A stretch of 64,000 bases of DNA, taken from Sinorhizobium alkalisoli (lineage in GTDB: Bacteria > Pseudomonadota > Alphaproteobacteria > Rhizobiales > Rhizobiaceae). The notes beneath the pieces were generated by a model. That model did not search any database, was not told where the DNA came from, and was given only the letters and a program-made list of their open reading frames with translations. The position numbers were made by a program, and so were the translations under genes. Positions within the stretch are counted from its first letter, which is position 1, and each line of letters begins with the position of its first letter. The stretch lies in contig NZ_CP034910.1 in NCBI RefSeq assembly GCF_008932245.1, forward strand, positions 806,001 to 870,000, written 5' to 3'. Below are positions 53,768 to 62,642 of this stretch, piece by piece.

Positions 53768-54180
53768 GCAACTCCGAAAAAGCGGCACTCATCGTTTATG
53801 ACGGCGATTGCGTGTTCTGTCAGAACTATGTCCGTTTCATGCGGCTGCGCGACACCGTGGGCCCGGTCGAACTGCTCGATGCCCGCTCGGGTGATCCGCG
53901 CGTCGCGGCTTTTCAACATGCGGGCTATGACCTGAACGAAGGCATGCTCTTCGTCTTCGACGATCGCGTCTATCACGGAGACGAGGCCGTCAATCTGTTG
54001 GCGATTCTCAGTTCGCCATCTTCGCTGTTCGGCTGGCTCAATCGTGCGATCCTTTCGAGCCGGCTGGCTGCGCGGCTGATCTACCCCGCGCTTAAGCTCG
54101 GGCGCCGCATCACGCTACGCCTGCGCGGCCGGCCGCTCATCCCCGCTGATCTCGACCACTCGCCCGAACGGGGCTGGTGA
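53764..54180 (+). CDS. DCC-family (DUF393) thiol-disulfide oxidoreductase-like protein
   Basis: A 138-residue thioredoxin-like protein with the family motif DGDCVFCQNYVRF (Cys17 and Cys20, CxxC) and the mid-segment EGMLFVFDDRVYHGDEAVNLL. DCC proteins are predicted redox proteins, often adjacent or fused to HTTM membrane domains; such an HTTM-like gene lies 0.8 kb away on the other strand. Coupled to the small membrane protein upstream. Confidence 0.85.
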   Translation: MSNSEKAALIVYDGDCVFCQNYVRFMRLRDTVGPVELLDARSGDPRVAAFQHAGYDLNEGMLFVFDDRVYHGDEAVNLLAILSSPSSLFGWLNRAILSSRLAARLIYPALKLGRRITLRLRGRPLIPADLDHSPERGW

Positions 54181-54212
54181 CCCGAGACGGTCTTCGGGCG
54201 CATGCATCGGAG

Positions 54213-54722
54213 TCATGGCAGCACTTCGCCGGGATAAACTCCCCAAATGTTCTGCTGTCTGACATAGCCGCTCCACCCGCCGTCCTTTCCTGTCACACGG
54301 CACCAAGTGCCACTGCAGGACCGCAGGCGAACGACAAGCCCCGTCCCCAGTCGAGCGGCGACGGGCGCAATAGACGATGCATGATCGCGCATGGGAACGT
54401 AGCCCTCTTTCCAAGGAGCGATCGCACCGGTCCGGCGACCCGACAGAAGTCCGTGATACATCCACCCGACCGTGCCGTCCTGATCTCTTACTTTTCGCCA
54501 GTTTCCATATTCGGCGAAGATCTCCAGCGGCAAGCCGGGCGAAAGGTACACCCATTTCACCATATAGTCCGTTCCGGGCCCGACACGCATGTTTGCGCGC
54601 TGGGCACCGAGCGAGACGTAGCGAGGGATGGGCAGACCCGTTACGCGGCCGTTGATGGGAGCGGCACTGGCAGGTACGGCGGACATGGCCGCAAGGAATA
54701 GACAAACAAACGTTCTGAGCAA
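54213..54722 (-). CDS. Secreted bacterial SH3-domain protein
   Basis: A 169-residue exported protein: signal peptide 1-20 (cleavage near ASA-AP), then two SH3b-like modules: YVSLGAQRANMRVGPGTDYMVKWVY...WRKVRDQDGTVGWMYHGLLSG and APVAARLGTGLVVRLRSCSGTWCRVTGKDGGWSGYVRQQNIWG. SH3b proteins bind cell-wall or surface ligands. It is convergent with the DCC gene. The gap upstream (54723-55009) shows no gene. Confidence 0.85.
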   Translation of the reverse strand: MLRTFVCLFLAAMSAVPASAAPINGRVTGLPIPRYVSLGAQRANMRVGPGTDYMVKWVYLSPGLPLEIFAEYGNWRKVRDQDGTVGWMYHGLLSGRRTGAIAPWKEGYVPMRDHASSIAPVAARLGTGLVVRLRSCSGTWCRVTGKDGGWSGYVRQQNIWGVYPGEVLP

Positions 54723-55009
54723 GGCTATTACTGGGCAATCAGAATCCAGGATTAGATCGTACCGTCAGGCAATGGGCATGTCCCCAAAGCGGGACGAGGA
54801 GGCGGCCAGCTAGATGGATGCCGTGCGTGGCTTCAAAACACGGCCGATGACAGGATGTCAATGCGACACAGAGGTGTCAGCTCGGAGGCGCCGCGGTTGG
54901 TCCTGGAGCGGGTAATCCTAAAGCTCCAAGCCGGTCGGGCAAGCCTGCCTGCACCGGGTCTGGTCCAGGCGGAGGCGTGTGCAAGTGCCCGGCCGTCGGG
55001 GGACAAACC

Positions 55010-56488
55010 TCAATGCGTGCAAACCTTCGGCCGCGAGAAGTCCACCAGCTTAAAGATCAAGAGCTTGCGTTCCAGGAGGTTCGGCATTTCGTCGGCGAGG
55101 CTGGCCGCGGTCGCCCGTGTGACGGTCACGCCGTCCCTTTCGTAGGTCACCCAGGCATCCGGCTTCCAGCGGAGCCACAGCTTCAGGTCATGCAGAATGT
55201 GATAGTAGCCGGCCTGCGACTGGCGTATCCAAAGTTCCCTCGAGGAATCGACGACCTTCACGACCTCGTTCTGGTAGTTGAAGAGATAGGGCGGCTTGGA
55301 AAAGAGCAGGTGGTTGGTCTGGCCAGCCTCCGTGTGCAGGTTGCTGAACATGTTGATCGAGCTTTCCGTCTTCAGCCCGACATAGGGGGAAAGGCAGGAA
55401 AGGAAAAACAGGCCGGGCACCACATAAACCCAGGCTGGCGCCCGCGGCGCGGCGGTATTTTCGCAAGGCAGGTTTTCGAGCGCCACATAGGTGAGCACGA
55501 CCAGGGCCGCGCCGCCCGCGACCGCCCAGACGAGGATCCAGACGGAATGGACGACCATGTCGAAGGAGCGCTCCGGGAAGACAAGCGTCAGGAGCATGAC
55601 GACGGCGACGGTAACGAGTGTGAGAGCCAGGCCGGGGAAGAGGGTACCGATGCGCCCGTAGTTCTCGCGCAACCGGTTCGCCACGTTCAGCGAAATGCCA
55701 TAGAGCATCTGGCTCGCGGGCTTCGGAATGCTCAGCACGTAGAGCGCGAAGACAAGGCTGGAAAAGTCCATATACCAGGAATAGGCGGAAATAGGGATGA
55801 TGTAGTGGAAGAGCAGCGCCAGTATGAAGCCCACGGCGAAATAGCGCTTCCAGTACAGGCACAGGATGGCGATCCCTTCGATGATGAAGGTCGAGTAAAT
55901 CGCCAGATAGCGGCCGAACAGATTGTCCTCCAGACCGAAGGGCCGGGCGAGCGGCACATAGAGGCCCACTGCGCAGCTGACGGTGGGGTCGAGAAAATCC
56001 GTGTTGATCTTGTGGAAGATGCCGTAGAAATACATGATCGCGAGCAGGGCGCGCGCAACGACGCGCACCTGGTCGTAAAGGGCCACGCGATCGATCGGGC
56101 CGCGGCCGGACTTCAGGTAGAGAAGCGCCGCACTGAGCAGCATCGCGCCGTCCATGACGGTGGTAATCGTCTTGTTGTTGGAGGCAACCGGTAGGCGCAC
56201 GGCATAGAGCGCCACCGAGACACCGGCAAGAGCCAGGAGGAGCCAGGTGCGCCGCGGGTATAGGAAGAGCAACAGGCTGAACAGGATGATCGCCCAACCG
56301 AGCGTCATGTAGATTGCACCCTTGTAGCCGATCAGGCCGTAGGTATCGCCGGCAATGCTGAAGATCGCCGCTAAGGCCCAGAAAGGCGTGAATGCCGTCA
56401 GACCGTCGTGGCTGTAGGCCAGTTCCCTGATCCTGGTGGCCTTCCTGCGGCCCATATTCCAGAAAGGTATCGCATCTGCCGTCATCAT
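55010..56488 (-). CDS. HTTM-like polytopic membrane protein
   Basis: A 492-residue membrane protein with about 10-12 helices. The spacing and motifs (AIMYFYGIFHKINTDFLDPTVSC; YWKRYFAVGFILALLFHYIIPIS) resemble HTTM (horizontally transferred transmembrane) proteins, relatives of vitamin K-dependent gamma-carboxylase membrane domains. The His-Lys near 'FHKIN' is the usual conserved pair. A soluble tail of about 110 residues ends the protein. The ATG pair at 56483-56488 follows GGAGTGGA. Function unknown; association with DCC proteins is known in this family. Confidence 0.65.
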   Translation of the reverse strand: MMTADAIPFWNMGRRKATRIRELAYSHDGLTAFTPFWALAAIFSIAGDTYGLIGYKGAIYMTLGWAIILFSLLLFLYPRRTWLLLALAGVSVALYAVRLPVASNNKTITTVMDGAMLLSAALLYLKSGRGPIDRVALYDQVRVVARALLAIMYFYGIFHKINTDFLDPTVSCAVGLYVPLARPFGLEDNLFGRYLAIYSTFIIEGIAILCLYWKRYFAVGFILALLFHYIIPISAYSWYMDFSSLVFALYVLSIPKPASQMLYGISLNVANRLRENYGRIGTLFPGLALTLVTVAVVMLLTLVFPERSFDMVVHSVWILVWAVAGGAALVVLTYVALENLPCENTAAPRAPAWVYVVPGLFFLSCLSPYVGLKTESSINMFSNLHTEAGQTNHLLFSKPPYLFNYQNEVVKVVDSSRELWIRQSQAGYYHILHDLKLWLRWKPDAWVTYERDGVTVTRATAASLADEMPNLLERKLLIFKLVDFSRPKVCTH

Positions 56489-57019
56489 GAATTCCACTCC
56501 AAGTGACCGGTGGTTGTCCGAACGGGGAATGCCGCAAAGTGCTTGGCAAATCCGTCTGAAGGCATATGCAGCCAAGCGGTGCTTCGCGACGACGTCACAT
56601 TCTTGCGGCGCCGCGGCCTGTAATCTTGGGAGAAATGCCCGCCTACGTCTCCTCGCTCTCCGTGCTTGCCACTGACGGGGATCTCGCCGGGAGCTGTACT
56701 CCCGATATTCCGCCCTCGCGTGACTCTAATGAGCAACTCTAGTTTGTAAACTTCCTCTATTACAACAAATTCGTGCACCGTTTCCATTGCCTCTTGCTCG
56801 ATGCGGGCACAGGGCATGGGATGGCCACGCCGAGTTCCCAAGAGGCGCTGCACCGCCAGGCCGTACGACCTATGGTTCAGTTGTAGCGAACTTACTACGC
56901 ATGATGCTGTGTTGCAATATTCAGTGTGCAGCGCAGCATAGGTTGCAGTCTCTGTTGCGCCGCAAAAGATATCTCGGTATTGCAATGCTCATGGAAACCC
57001 TGAAGGAGAGTAGGGAGAC
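56489..57019. other. Intergenic region upstream of the polysaccharide flippase
   Basis: A 531-base divergent gap. No coding frame with family resemblance was found; a 166-codon open frame on the minus strand looks accidental. It contains TGTTGCAAT at 56910-56918, whose complement also occurs upstream of the sugar-transferase gene at 62430-62438. An AGGAGAG-rich stretch just before 57020 is the flippase ribosome site. Confidence 0.5.
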
Positions 57020-58501
57020 TTGGACGCCAGCCCATTCGATCCGCCCGAGGGTTCGCTTCGCAGGTCCGTTGGCCGCGGCGCTGTCGCGACCGGCCTCGCC
57101 CAGGCCGTCAAGGTTGCCACCCAGATCCTTTCGGTCATCGTCCTTTCCCGCCTGCTTTCGCCTGAAGATTTCGGCATCGTGGCCATGTGCGCACCGGTGC
57201 TCGCCTTCATCGCGCTCTTTCAGGATTTCGGCCTGACGCAGGCGACCGTGCAGAAGAACGCAATCACGCATGACGAGGTGAATTACCTCTTCTGGGTCAA
57301 CGTCGCCGTTAGCGCGGCGCTCGCCTGCCTGATGGTGGGTGTGGCGCCGTTGATCGCCAGCTTCTATGGCGAGCCGCGGGTCGGCCCGCTGATTGCCGCC
57401 ATGGCCGCGCAGATCGTTGCGTACGGCCTGGGCGCGCAGCACCTCGCCCTCCTCAACCGCCGCATGGCCTTCGGTCGCCTCGCGCTGGTTGAAGTCACAA
57501 GCGCTGTCGCCGGCCTTCTGGCCGCGGTCTCATGGACGCTGGTCGACCGGTCCTATTGGGCGCTTTATGCAGGCACGCTCACGAGTGCCGTCCTGCCCAG
57601 TCTCTGCTATTGGGTGAATTCGCATTGGCGCCCGGGCTTTCCGCGAAAGGTGCAGGGTATCGGCGCTCTGCTCAATTTCGGCGCCGGAATCACCGGGTTC
57701 AACTTCGCGAACTTCTTTGCCCGAAATCTCGACAACATCCTGATCGGGCGCTACTGGGGCAATGCGGAGCTCGGCCTTTACGACCGCGCCTACAAGCTTC
57801 TCCTGTTCCCCTTGAGCCAGATCGCCAACCCGCTCTCGAAAGTGATGGTGCCGGCGCTCTCACGGCTTGCCGGCGAGCCCCATCGTTACCGCAGCGCCTA
57901 CTTGCGCGTGATCCCCCTGATGCTGGTTGTTGCGCTGCCGGGGGTGGCGACTGCGGTGGCGACTGCCGACCGGCTCATTCCTTTCGTGCTCGGCGAACAA
58001 TGGCGGGAAAGCGCCGACATTTTCCGAGCGCTCGGTTTTGCCGGCCTGCTTCAACCGCTTAACAACCCGGCGGGCTGGCTGTTCATCAGCCAGGGTCGCT
58101 CCGGCGACTTCATGCGCTGGGGGATCATCACCGCCGCAAGCTCCGCCATGGCTTTCATCATCGGCCTTCCTTACGGCGCGCTCGGAGTTGCGGTCGCCTA
58201 TGCCACGAGCGAATATCTGCGGACGCCGGTCCTATGGCTCTATATTGGAAGAAAGGGCCCATTGACCGCCGGCGACATGGTCCGCGCCGCCGGTCCTTTC
58301 GTGCTTGGGGCGCACGTCGCGCTCGCCATCCTGTGGCTGGTGCGGCCGCATCTGCCGGACCAGACGATCGTCGCTCTCGCGGGCGCTGCAATTCTTTCCT
58401 ATGCCGTGACGGTTGCCGTCGCGCTTGTCTTCCCTTTCGGCCGCCGGTCGCTACGCGAGGCGCTCGATCTGCTGCCGAAGAGACGAAGCGGGCAAAGCTG
58501 A
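57020..58501 (+). CDS. Polysaccharide flippase (Wzx/ExoT-like)
   Basis: A 493-residue membrane protein with about 12-14 helices of the MOP/polysaccharide-export superfamily. The N-terminal VGRGAVATGLAQAVKVATQILSVIVLSRLLSPEDFGIVAM and the mid-segment NFARNLDNILIGRYWGNAELGLYDRAYKL are the usual family signatures. It moves lipid-linked surface-polysaccharide units across the inner membrane. The start appears to be TTG at 57020 with GGGAG close upstream; no ATG fits. The sugar transferase at 61720-62373 may initiate the same polymer. Confidence 0.87.
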   Translation: MDASPFDPPEGSLRRSVGRGAVATGLAQAVKVATQILSVIVLSRLLSPEDFGIVAMCAPVLAFIALFQDFGLTQATVQKNAITHDEVNYLFWVNVAVSAALACLMVGVAPLIASFYGEPRVGPLIAAMAAQIVAYGLGAQHLALLNRRMAFGRLALVEVTSAVAGLLAAVSWTLVDRSYWALYAGTLTSAVLPSLCYWVNSHWRPGFPRKVQGIGALLNFGAGITGFNFANFFARNLDNILIGRYWGNAELGLYDRAYKLLLFPLSQIANPLSKVMVPALSRLAGEPHRYRSAYLRVIPLMLVVALPGVATAVATADRLIPFVLGEQWRESADIFRALGFAGLLQPLNNPAGWLFISQGRSGDFMRWGIITAASSAMAFIIGLPYGALGVAVAYATSEYLRTPVLWLYIGRKGPLTAGDMVRAAGPFVLGAHVALAILWLVRPHLPDQTIVALAGAAILSYAVTVAVALVFPFGRRSLREALDLLPKRRSGQS

Positions 58502-58677
58502 GAGAAACGACCGCATGTCTCCTATCGTGGATCTCAGTTTGATTATTGAGGGCGACACATGCAGCAGTGCGGAGGTCGCTGACGGCCCGTGGCCGGGTGC
58601 CGGAGACCGGATTGACGGGTGTCGCACCCGTGCCCGCCAGCGCACCGGCCCTACTCGGCGGCCAAATTTCGCGCCAA

Positions 58678-59673
58678 TCAGGCCGGCTTTCTGACCTTGC
58701 TTTTCAGTGCCTCGTAGCCTCGCTCACCCAGCATGGCCCGGGCCGCTGCTTTCAGCAGCGCATGCCTTCCCTCTGCCGTTTTTGCCAGGTTCAGGCGCTC
58801 GCGCACCAGGGCCGATGCGGGTGTGATGATCTCGTGCGTTTCCACGCAGAGGACCGGCTTGCCCGAGAGTTTCGCAATGTTGACGGCCTGGCCGTGTTCG
58901 CTCTCGATGAACAGGACGGCATTGGAGCGTCGGTAGACCTCCGCCTTGAAGCGGCCGTGAGCGGCAAGACGCTGGCGCTCTTCCTTGCTCGGCAGGTCGA
59001 GCATAACGAGCTCGTCGTATTCGATGCCCCGCCCGGCCAGCCAGTCCTCCGTCTCGGAGCGATATTTCTCCAGCCGGCTGGTCACCAGGGAGGCGATCTT
59101 GCGCGTCGGCACGTAGAGCGGGTGTGCTTCGGCGAGAAAGCGAAGATAGGCGGGACCGTCATCGTTTTCGTCGTTCGTCGGGTCGAGGCACAGCACGCCG
59201 TCGATGTCGACGCAGCTCTGCCCAAGGAACTTGTGATGCATGAAGTTCCATTGGAACAGTCGTGGCTGCTGGACGACCTCGAGCACGAAGTCCGTCTCCT
59301 CGTAGCGTTCGTAGCTGCCGTAAACGGCGGCGAAGATCAGCCGGTCGCGCGGTATGCCCGCGGCCGCCGCCTTCACCCTGGCCTCTCTCATGGCACTGCC
59401 GCCATTGATGCTGTCGTCGAGGATCAGAATCCTGCGCATTTCGGCCATGCTACGTCCGAGCGCCGCGGAGCGCTTGGTAATCCCGCTCGAGAAAATCTTG
59501 CCGGCGACGAAGCTGTCGAGATCGGTCATCTGGATGTTTGCCGTCAGGCTGAGGAGATTGGCGGCCAGCATGCCGCTGCGCGGGATTCCGACGACCAGAT
59601 CGATATCGCCGGGCAGGCGATGCAGGTTTCTGGCAATCGTGGCATTCATGTCGGCGATCGATCGATACTGCAT
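58678..59673 (-). CDS. Phosphoribosyltransferase-HAD-like fusion protein
   Basis: A 331-residue soluble protein. The N-terminal half has a phosphoribosyltransferase PRPP loop, RILILDDSINGGSAM, preceded by a GIPRSGMLAANLLSL segment as in orotate-type enzymes. The second half carries SCVDIDGVLCLDPTNDE, a HAD-like phosphatase nucleophile motif (DxDG), followed by DGPAYLRFL and VTSRLEKYRSETEDWL. A nucleotide- or sugar-phosphate role is possible but unproven. Start at 59673 with GAGGTG upstream. It is convergent with the flippase gene; a TCG-looped ACGGGTG/CACCCGT hairpin at 58615-58631 lies between. Confidence 0.7.
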   Translation of the reverse strand: MQYRSIADMNATIARNLHRLPGDIDLVVGIPRSGMLAANLLSLTANIQMTDLDSFVAGKIFSSGITKRSAALGRSMAEMRRILILDDSINGGSAMREARVKAAAAGIPRDRLIFAAVYGSYERYEETDFVLEVVQQPRLFQWNFMHHKFLGQSCVDIDGVLCLDPTNDENDDGPAYLRFLAEAHPLYVPTRKIASLVTSRLEKYRSETEDWLAGRGIEYDELVMLDLPSKEERQRLAAHGRFKAEVYRRSNAVLFIESEHGQAVNIAKLSGKPVLCVETHEIITPASALVRERLNLAKTAEGRHALLKAAARAMLGERGYEALKSKVRKPA

Positions 59674-59707
59674 CTTGTTGCACCTCTGAGTGGTGTTTGC
59701 GACCGCG

Positions 59708-60151
59708 CTAAGCCGCTTCAAAATTTGCGAACGGGTTTACGCAGACTTGGCTTCCGGAATAGGTGATGGGATCGTCCGGCCCGCGCCGCCAGACATAGTC
59801 GGTGAGAAGATGGAAATCCGCGAGCAACAAGCGCTCGAACCGCTCCAGCCGGTGCGCGGGATCCTCGGGCAGGAGCGGGCGCGCCATGTCTCCGATGTGA
59901 AGCTTCTCGAAAAGCGTCGTCGCGTCTGCCAGCTTGCCCGTGGGAAAGTCCCACGGATTGCGCCTACGGAACTCCAGAACGAAGGCGCGCAGGTGATCGT
60001 CCGAGATGTTGAGATTGCCGAGATATCTCTCGAGCGTCGCGCGCACCATCTCCAGCTCCGAAAAGGATCGCACGGCGGCATAGGCAAGGCCGGTCGACGC
60101 GAGCCCGCCTGCCGCCAGCGCGAGCACGGTGCGCCTCGAAACTCCCTTCAT
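59708..60151 (-). CDS. Tat-exported small subunit-like protein
   Basis: A 147-residue protein starting at 60151 with a twin-arginine signal, SRRTVLALAAGGLASTGLAY (residues 5-24). The mature part is helical, with LRAFVLEFRRRNPW and LLLADFHLLTDYVWRR, no cysteine cluster. It lies 11 bases downstream of a GMC oxidoreductase gene that lacks its own signal. In FAD sugar/gluconate dehydrogenases a small Tat-bearing subunit carries the folded GMC subunit out, so this is its likely role. Family not recognised by name. Confidence 0.6.
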   Translation of the reverse strand: MKGVSRRTVLALAAGGLASTGLAYAAVRSFSELEMVRATLERYLGNLNISDDHLRAFVLEFRRRNPWDFPTGKLADATTLFEKLHIGDMARPLLPEDPAHRLERFERLLLADFHLLTDYVWRRGPDDPITYSGSQVCVNPFANFEAA

Positions 60152-60162
60152 GCTTGCCTCCT

Positions 60163-61605
60163 TCACGAGATGCGCATGGCGGCTCTCAGCGAAAGCGCCG
60201 CCGCCGTCAGGCTGGGATTGGCACAGGAGCAACTGGGAAATGTGCTCGTGCCGACAATCGCAAGATTGCGGAATTCGTGATGGATCAGATCCCGGTCGAT
60301 GACGGAGTCGCTTCGATCTTTGCCCATGCGAAGCGTGCCCTGGACATGCGATTCCGTGCCGCGAACGCCGCGGTCCATGATCTCCTCCACCGGCAGCGGC
60401 GCAAGAATATCGGGCAGCTTCTCCAGCGCCCGCGCCATGCCCTCGACCGCATAACCGGCCGGCCCCTTGTAGTTGATCAAGGCGTTTTCGTTCTCGTCGA
60501 GACCGACGAAGTTCTCCGGTTCCAACAGGTCCTCGGTGACGATGACAAGCGGTAGGGTCTGGCGCAGCCGGCCCTTTTCGGCACGCAGCCCATGCTGCCA
60601 GCGGTTCTCGAAATAGACGAGCGCGGCAGCCTGCTCCGAGCGGTGCTGCCCGTCATAGAGGCCATAATTCAGCCCCGTGGTGATCGTGCTGCCATCGAAA
60701 TTATCGATGCCGTCGAGATATGCTTCGACGTTGCGGCCGTAAGATTCGTGCAGTCCGCGCCCGACGAATTCGCCGCCAAGACCGGACCTGAGCATGATGG
60801 CGGCACTCTGGATCCCATTGGCGCCGAGCACGAAGAGATCGCCGCTGGCGGTGTATTCCCTGCCGCCATGGCGAAACGTCACTGCCCGGATGGAACCGGC
60901 GGCATGATCCAGCCGGCGCACTTCCGAGCCGAGACACACCGATATATCTGGGTGCTCGAACACATGCATCAGGCCGTTGTTCGCGGTGAACTTCGCATCA
61001 GCCGGGCAAAGCCAGCACCGAAGCGAAGCGCAGCAGGCCGACCGCGTCTCCGTTGCGACACGGGCACGCGCCGTCGGCATGACGAAGTGCTGGTCTGGTT
61101 GAGCTGCCTTCATCAGGCGATCCGGCGTGGACATGCGATGCGGTGGCTGCGGGAAGGGCTTTGAACGCGGCATGATTGCCGCCATGTCGGGATCGCCCGA
61201 TATGGCCATGACCGTTTCGGCCTCACAATAGAACGGCTCGAGCTCGTCGTAGCTGATCGGCCAATCATGGCCGATCCCGTAAAGGCTCTTCAGCCGAAAA
61301 TCGTTCGGATGCAGCCGGGGCGTCTGCGCGAACCAACAGTTTGTTCCGCCGCCAAGTCCGATCGTATAATTCCACGGCTTGGTCGCGTTGCTGCTGTAGG
61401 TCTGCTCGTCCTTGAGATCGGTATTAGCCCCATGTTCGAGCTGCCAAGCATGCGAATTGTGGCGCCCCCATTCAAGGAGGAGAATGCGCGCTTTGCGCCG
61501 TTGGAGAAAGCCGTGCAGGAAAAAGGCCGAGCCAAAGCCGGAGCCGATCACCACAATGTCGAAATGTTCTCCGGCGATCTTGTCTGGGCGGATATCCAGG
61601 ACCAT
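60163..61605 (-). CDS. GMC-family FAD oxidoreductase
   Basis: A 480-residue flavoprotein. FAD-binding motif VVIGSGFGSAF (18-28, third Gly replaced by Ser), LLLEWGRH, the GLGGGTNCWFAQTPR loop, and the C-terminal catalytic region SHVQGTLRMG...FPSCSCANPSLTAAALSLRAA, which gives the conserved His and Asn. GMC enzymes oxidise alcohols or sugars. No signal peptide, but the next gene encodes a Tat-targeted small protein, suggesting a periplasmic heterodimer. It lies between polysaccharide genes; substrate unknown. Confidence 0.83.
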   Translation of the reverse strand: MVLDIRPDKIAGEHFDIVVIGSGFGSAFFLHGFLQRRKARILLLEWGRHNSHAWQLEHGANTDLKDEQTYSSNATKPWNYTIGLGGGTNCWFAQTPRLHPNDFRLKSLYGIGHDWPISYDELEPFYCEAETVMAISGDPDMAAIMPRSKPFPQPPHRMSTPDRLMKAAQPDQHFVMPTARARVATETRSACCASLRCWLCPADAKFTANNGLMHVFEHPDISVCLGSEVRRLDHAAGSIRAVTFRHGGREYTASGDLFVLGANGIQSAAIMLRSGLGGEFVGRGLHESYGRNVEAYLDGIDNFDGSTITTGLNYGLYDGQHRSEQAAALVYFENRWQHGLRAEKGRLRQTLPLVIVTEDLLEPENFVGLDENENALINYKGPAGYAVEGMARALEKLPDILAPLPVEEIMDRGVRGTESHVQGTLRMGKDRSDSVIDRDLIHHEFRNLAIVGTSTFPSCSCANPSLTAAALSLRAAMRIS

Positions 61606-61719
61606 CGACTAGCCTTCTCTCACGAAAACGGGGTGGACGCACTCGGACGCTGGGATCAATCCAGCTTCGGTCATGCGGGCAAGCCCGGGATCGGGCTCGC
61701 AGCTTCACATCCGGCGATT

Positions 61720-62373
61720 TCAACTGCTCCGTGTCAAGCAGGCTGCCGTGACTGACTTGGCGATGATGCGCAAATCGTTGAAAAACGACCAGTTCTCAAC
61801 GTAACGCCGGGCGAGGGCCGGCCGATGCGTGTGGGCGCTCTCCTCGCTCGCGCCCGCTCGCCATGGCCCCGTCATTCCCGGGCGCGACTCCAGGTAAAGC
61901 TCCCCGGCGCTCCCGAGGAGCTCGGGCGCCCCCGGCGCAACCGGGCGTGGCCCGACGAAGCTCATGTCCCCCCGCAGCACATTGAGGAACTGCGGCAATT
62001 CGACCAGGCCGAGCTTTGTAAGCACTGCACCGATCGGCGTGAGGTGCGGATCGTGCTCCGACTGCTCAGCCGGAAGCCGTGAAGGCGGTGACTGCAGGCT
62101 CGTCAGTCTGCCTTCCCCCTCGGCCGTCGTGCGGAACGTCAGGCAGGTGAAAAGTGAGCCGCCGCGCCCAATCCGGATATGTCTTTGAAACGCGGGCCCA
62201 CCGTCGGAGAACGCGACGAGGCATGCAAGCAGAACCAGCAGGGGCCCAAGGAGGGCAAGTCCCAGGGAAGCGGCGCCGATGTCGAACCCACGCTTCGCAA
62301 GTCCGCCCACAGGGCGCTTTGCTCTCACTGCGCGTTGAAAATTCCGGCTGCTTGACCAGACAAAGTCCTTCAT
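61720..62373 (-). CDS. Undecaprenyl-phosphate sugar phosphotransferase (ExoY-like)
   Basis: A 217-residue bacterial sugar transferase that starts surface-polysaccharide synthesis by moving a sugar phosphate to undecaprenyl phosphate. Seen: one membrane helix (RGFDIGAASLGLALLGPLLVLLACLVAF, 28-55), QRHIRIGRGGSLFTCLTFRT, the core LGLVELPQFLNVLRGDMSFVGPRP, and ESRPGMTGPWRAG. The usual Asp-Glu of the catalytic LDELPQ is replaced by LVELPQ, leaving the Glu. Divergent from the epimerase gene. Confidence 0.88.
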   Translation of the reverse strand: MKDFVWSSSRNFQRAVRAKRPVGGLAKRGFDIGAASLGLALLGPLLVLLACLVAFSDGGPAFQRHIRIGRGGSLFTCLTFRTTAEGEGRLTSLQSPPSRLPAEQSEHDPHLTPIGAVLTKLGLVELPQFLNVLRGDMSFVGPRPVAPGAPELLGSAGELYLESRPGMTGPWRAGASEESAHTHRPALARRYVENWSFFNDLRIIAKSVTAACLTRSS

Positions 62374-62520
62374 GGCACAACCTCAGGAGGCAATAAATCG
62401 AAGCTTGCACCTTAACAAAATACTGCCGCATTGCAACATACGAGTGAAGGTTTTTGCAATTGCACGGAGTCGCCTGCGCCAGCCGATCGTTAGAAACGCC
62501 ATGCCGGCTTAGTTGTTCCC

Positions 62521-62631
62521 TACTGCATGTCTCCCTTATCGACCTCCGTTAAGGACAAAGACATGCAGCAATTCAAAGTGCTACAGCGGCCTTTGCGCGT
62601 CTAAGTGCGTCTATGACACGCGGCGCTCTAG
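62521..62631. repeat. Composite Sinorhizobium intergenic repeat, copy 3
   Basis: First palindrome: CTGCATGT (62523-62530) with ACATGCAG (62561-62568). Then ATTCAAAGTG links to CTACAGCGGCCTTTGCGCGT, an element of the same type as at 9872 and 49059, closing with CGCGGCGCTCTAG at about 62619-62631. It ends 12 bases before the next gene's ATG, so it also overlaps the leader. The rest of the 62374-62642 gap shows only the TTGCAACA motif and AT-rich promoter-like DNA. Confidence 0.75.
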
Positions 62632-62642
62632 GGAGATGATAA

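Noticed and set aside
56485..56985. 166-codon minus-strand open frame between the HTTM-like gene and the flippase
   Set aside because: No family resemblance, unusual residue mix, and it overlaps the start region of the HTTM-like gene; treated as intergenic.
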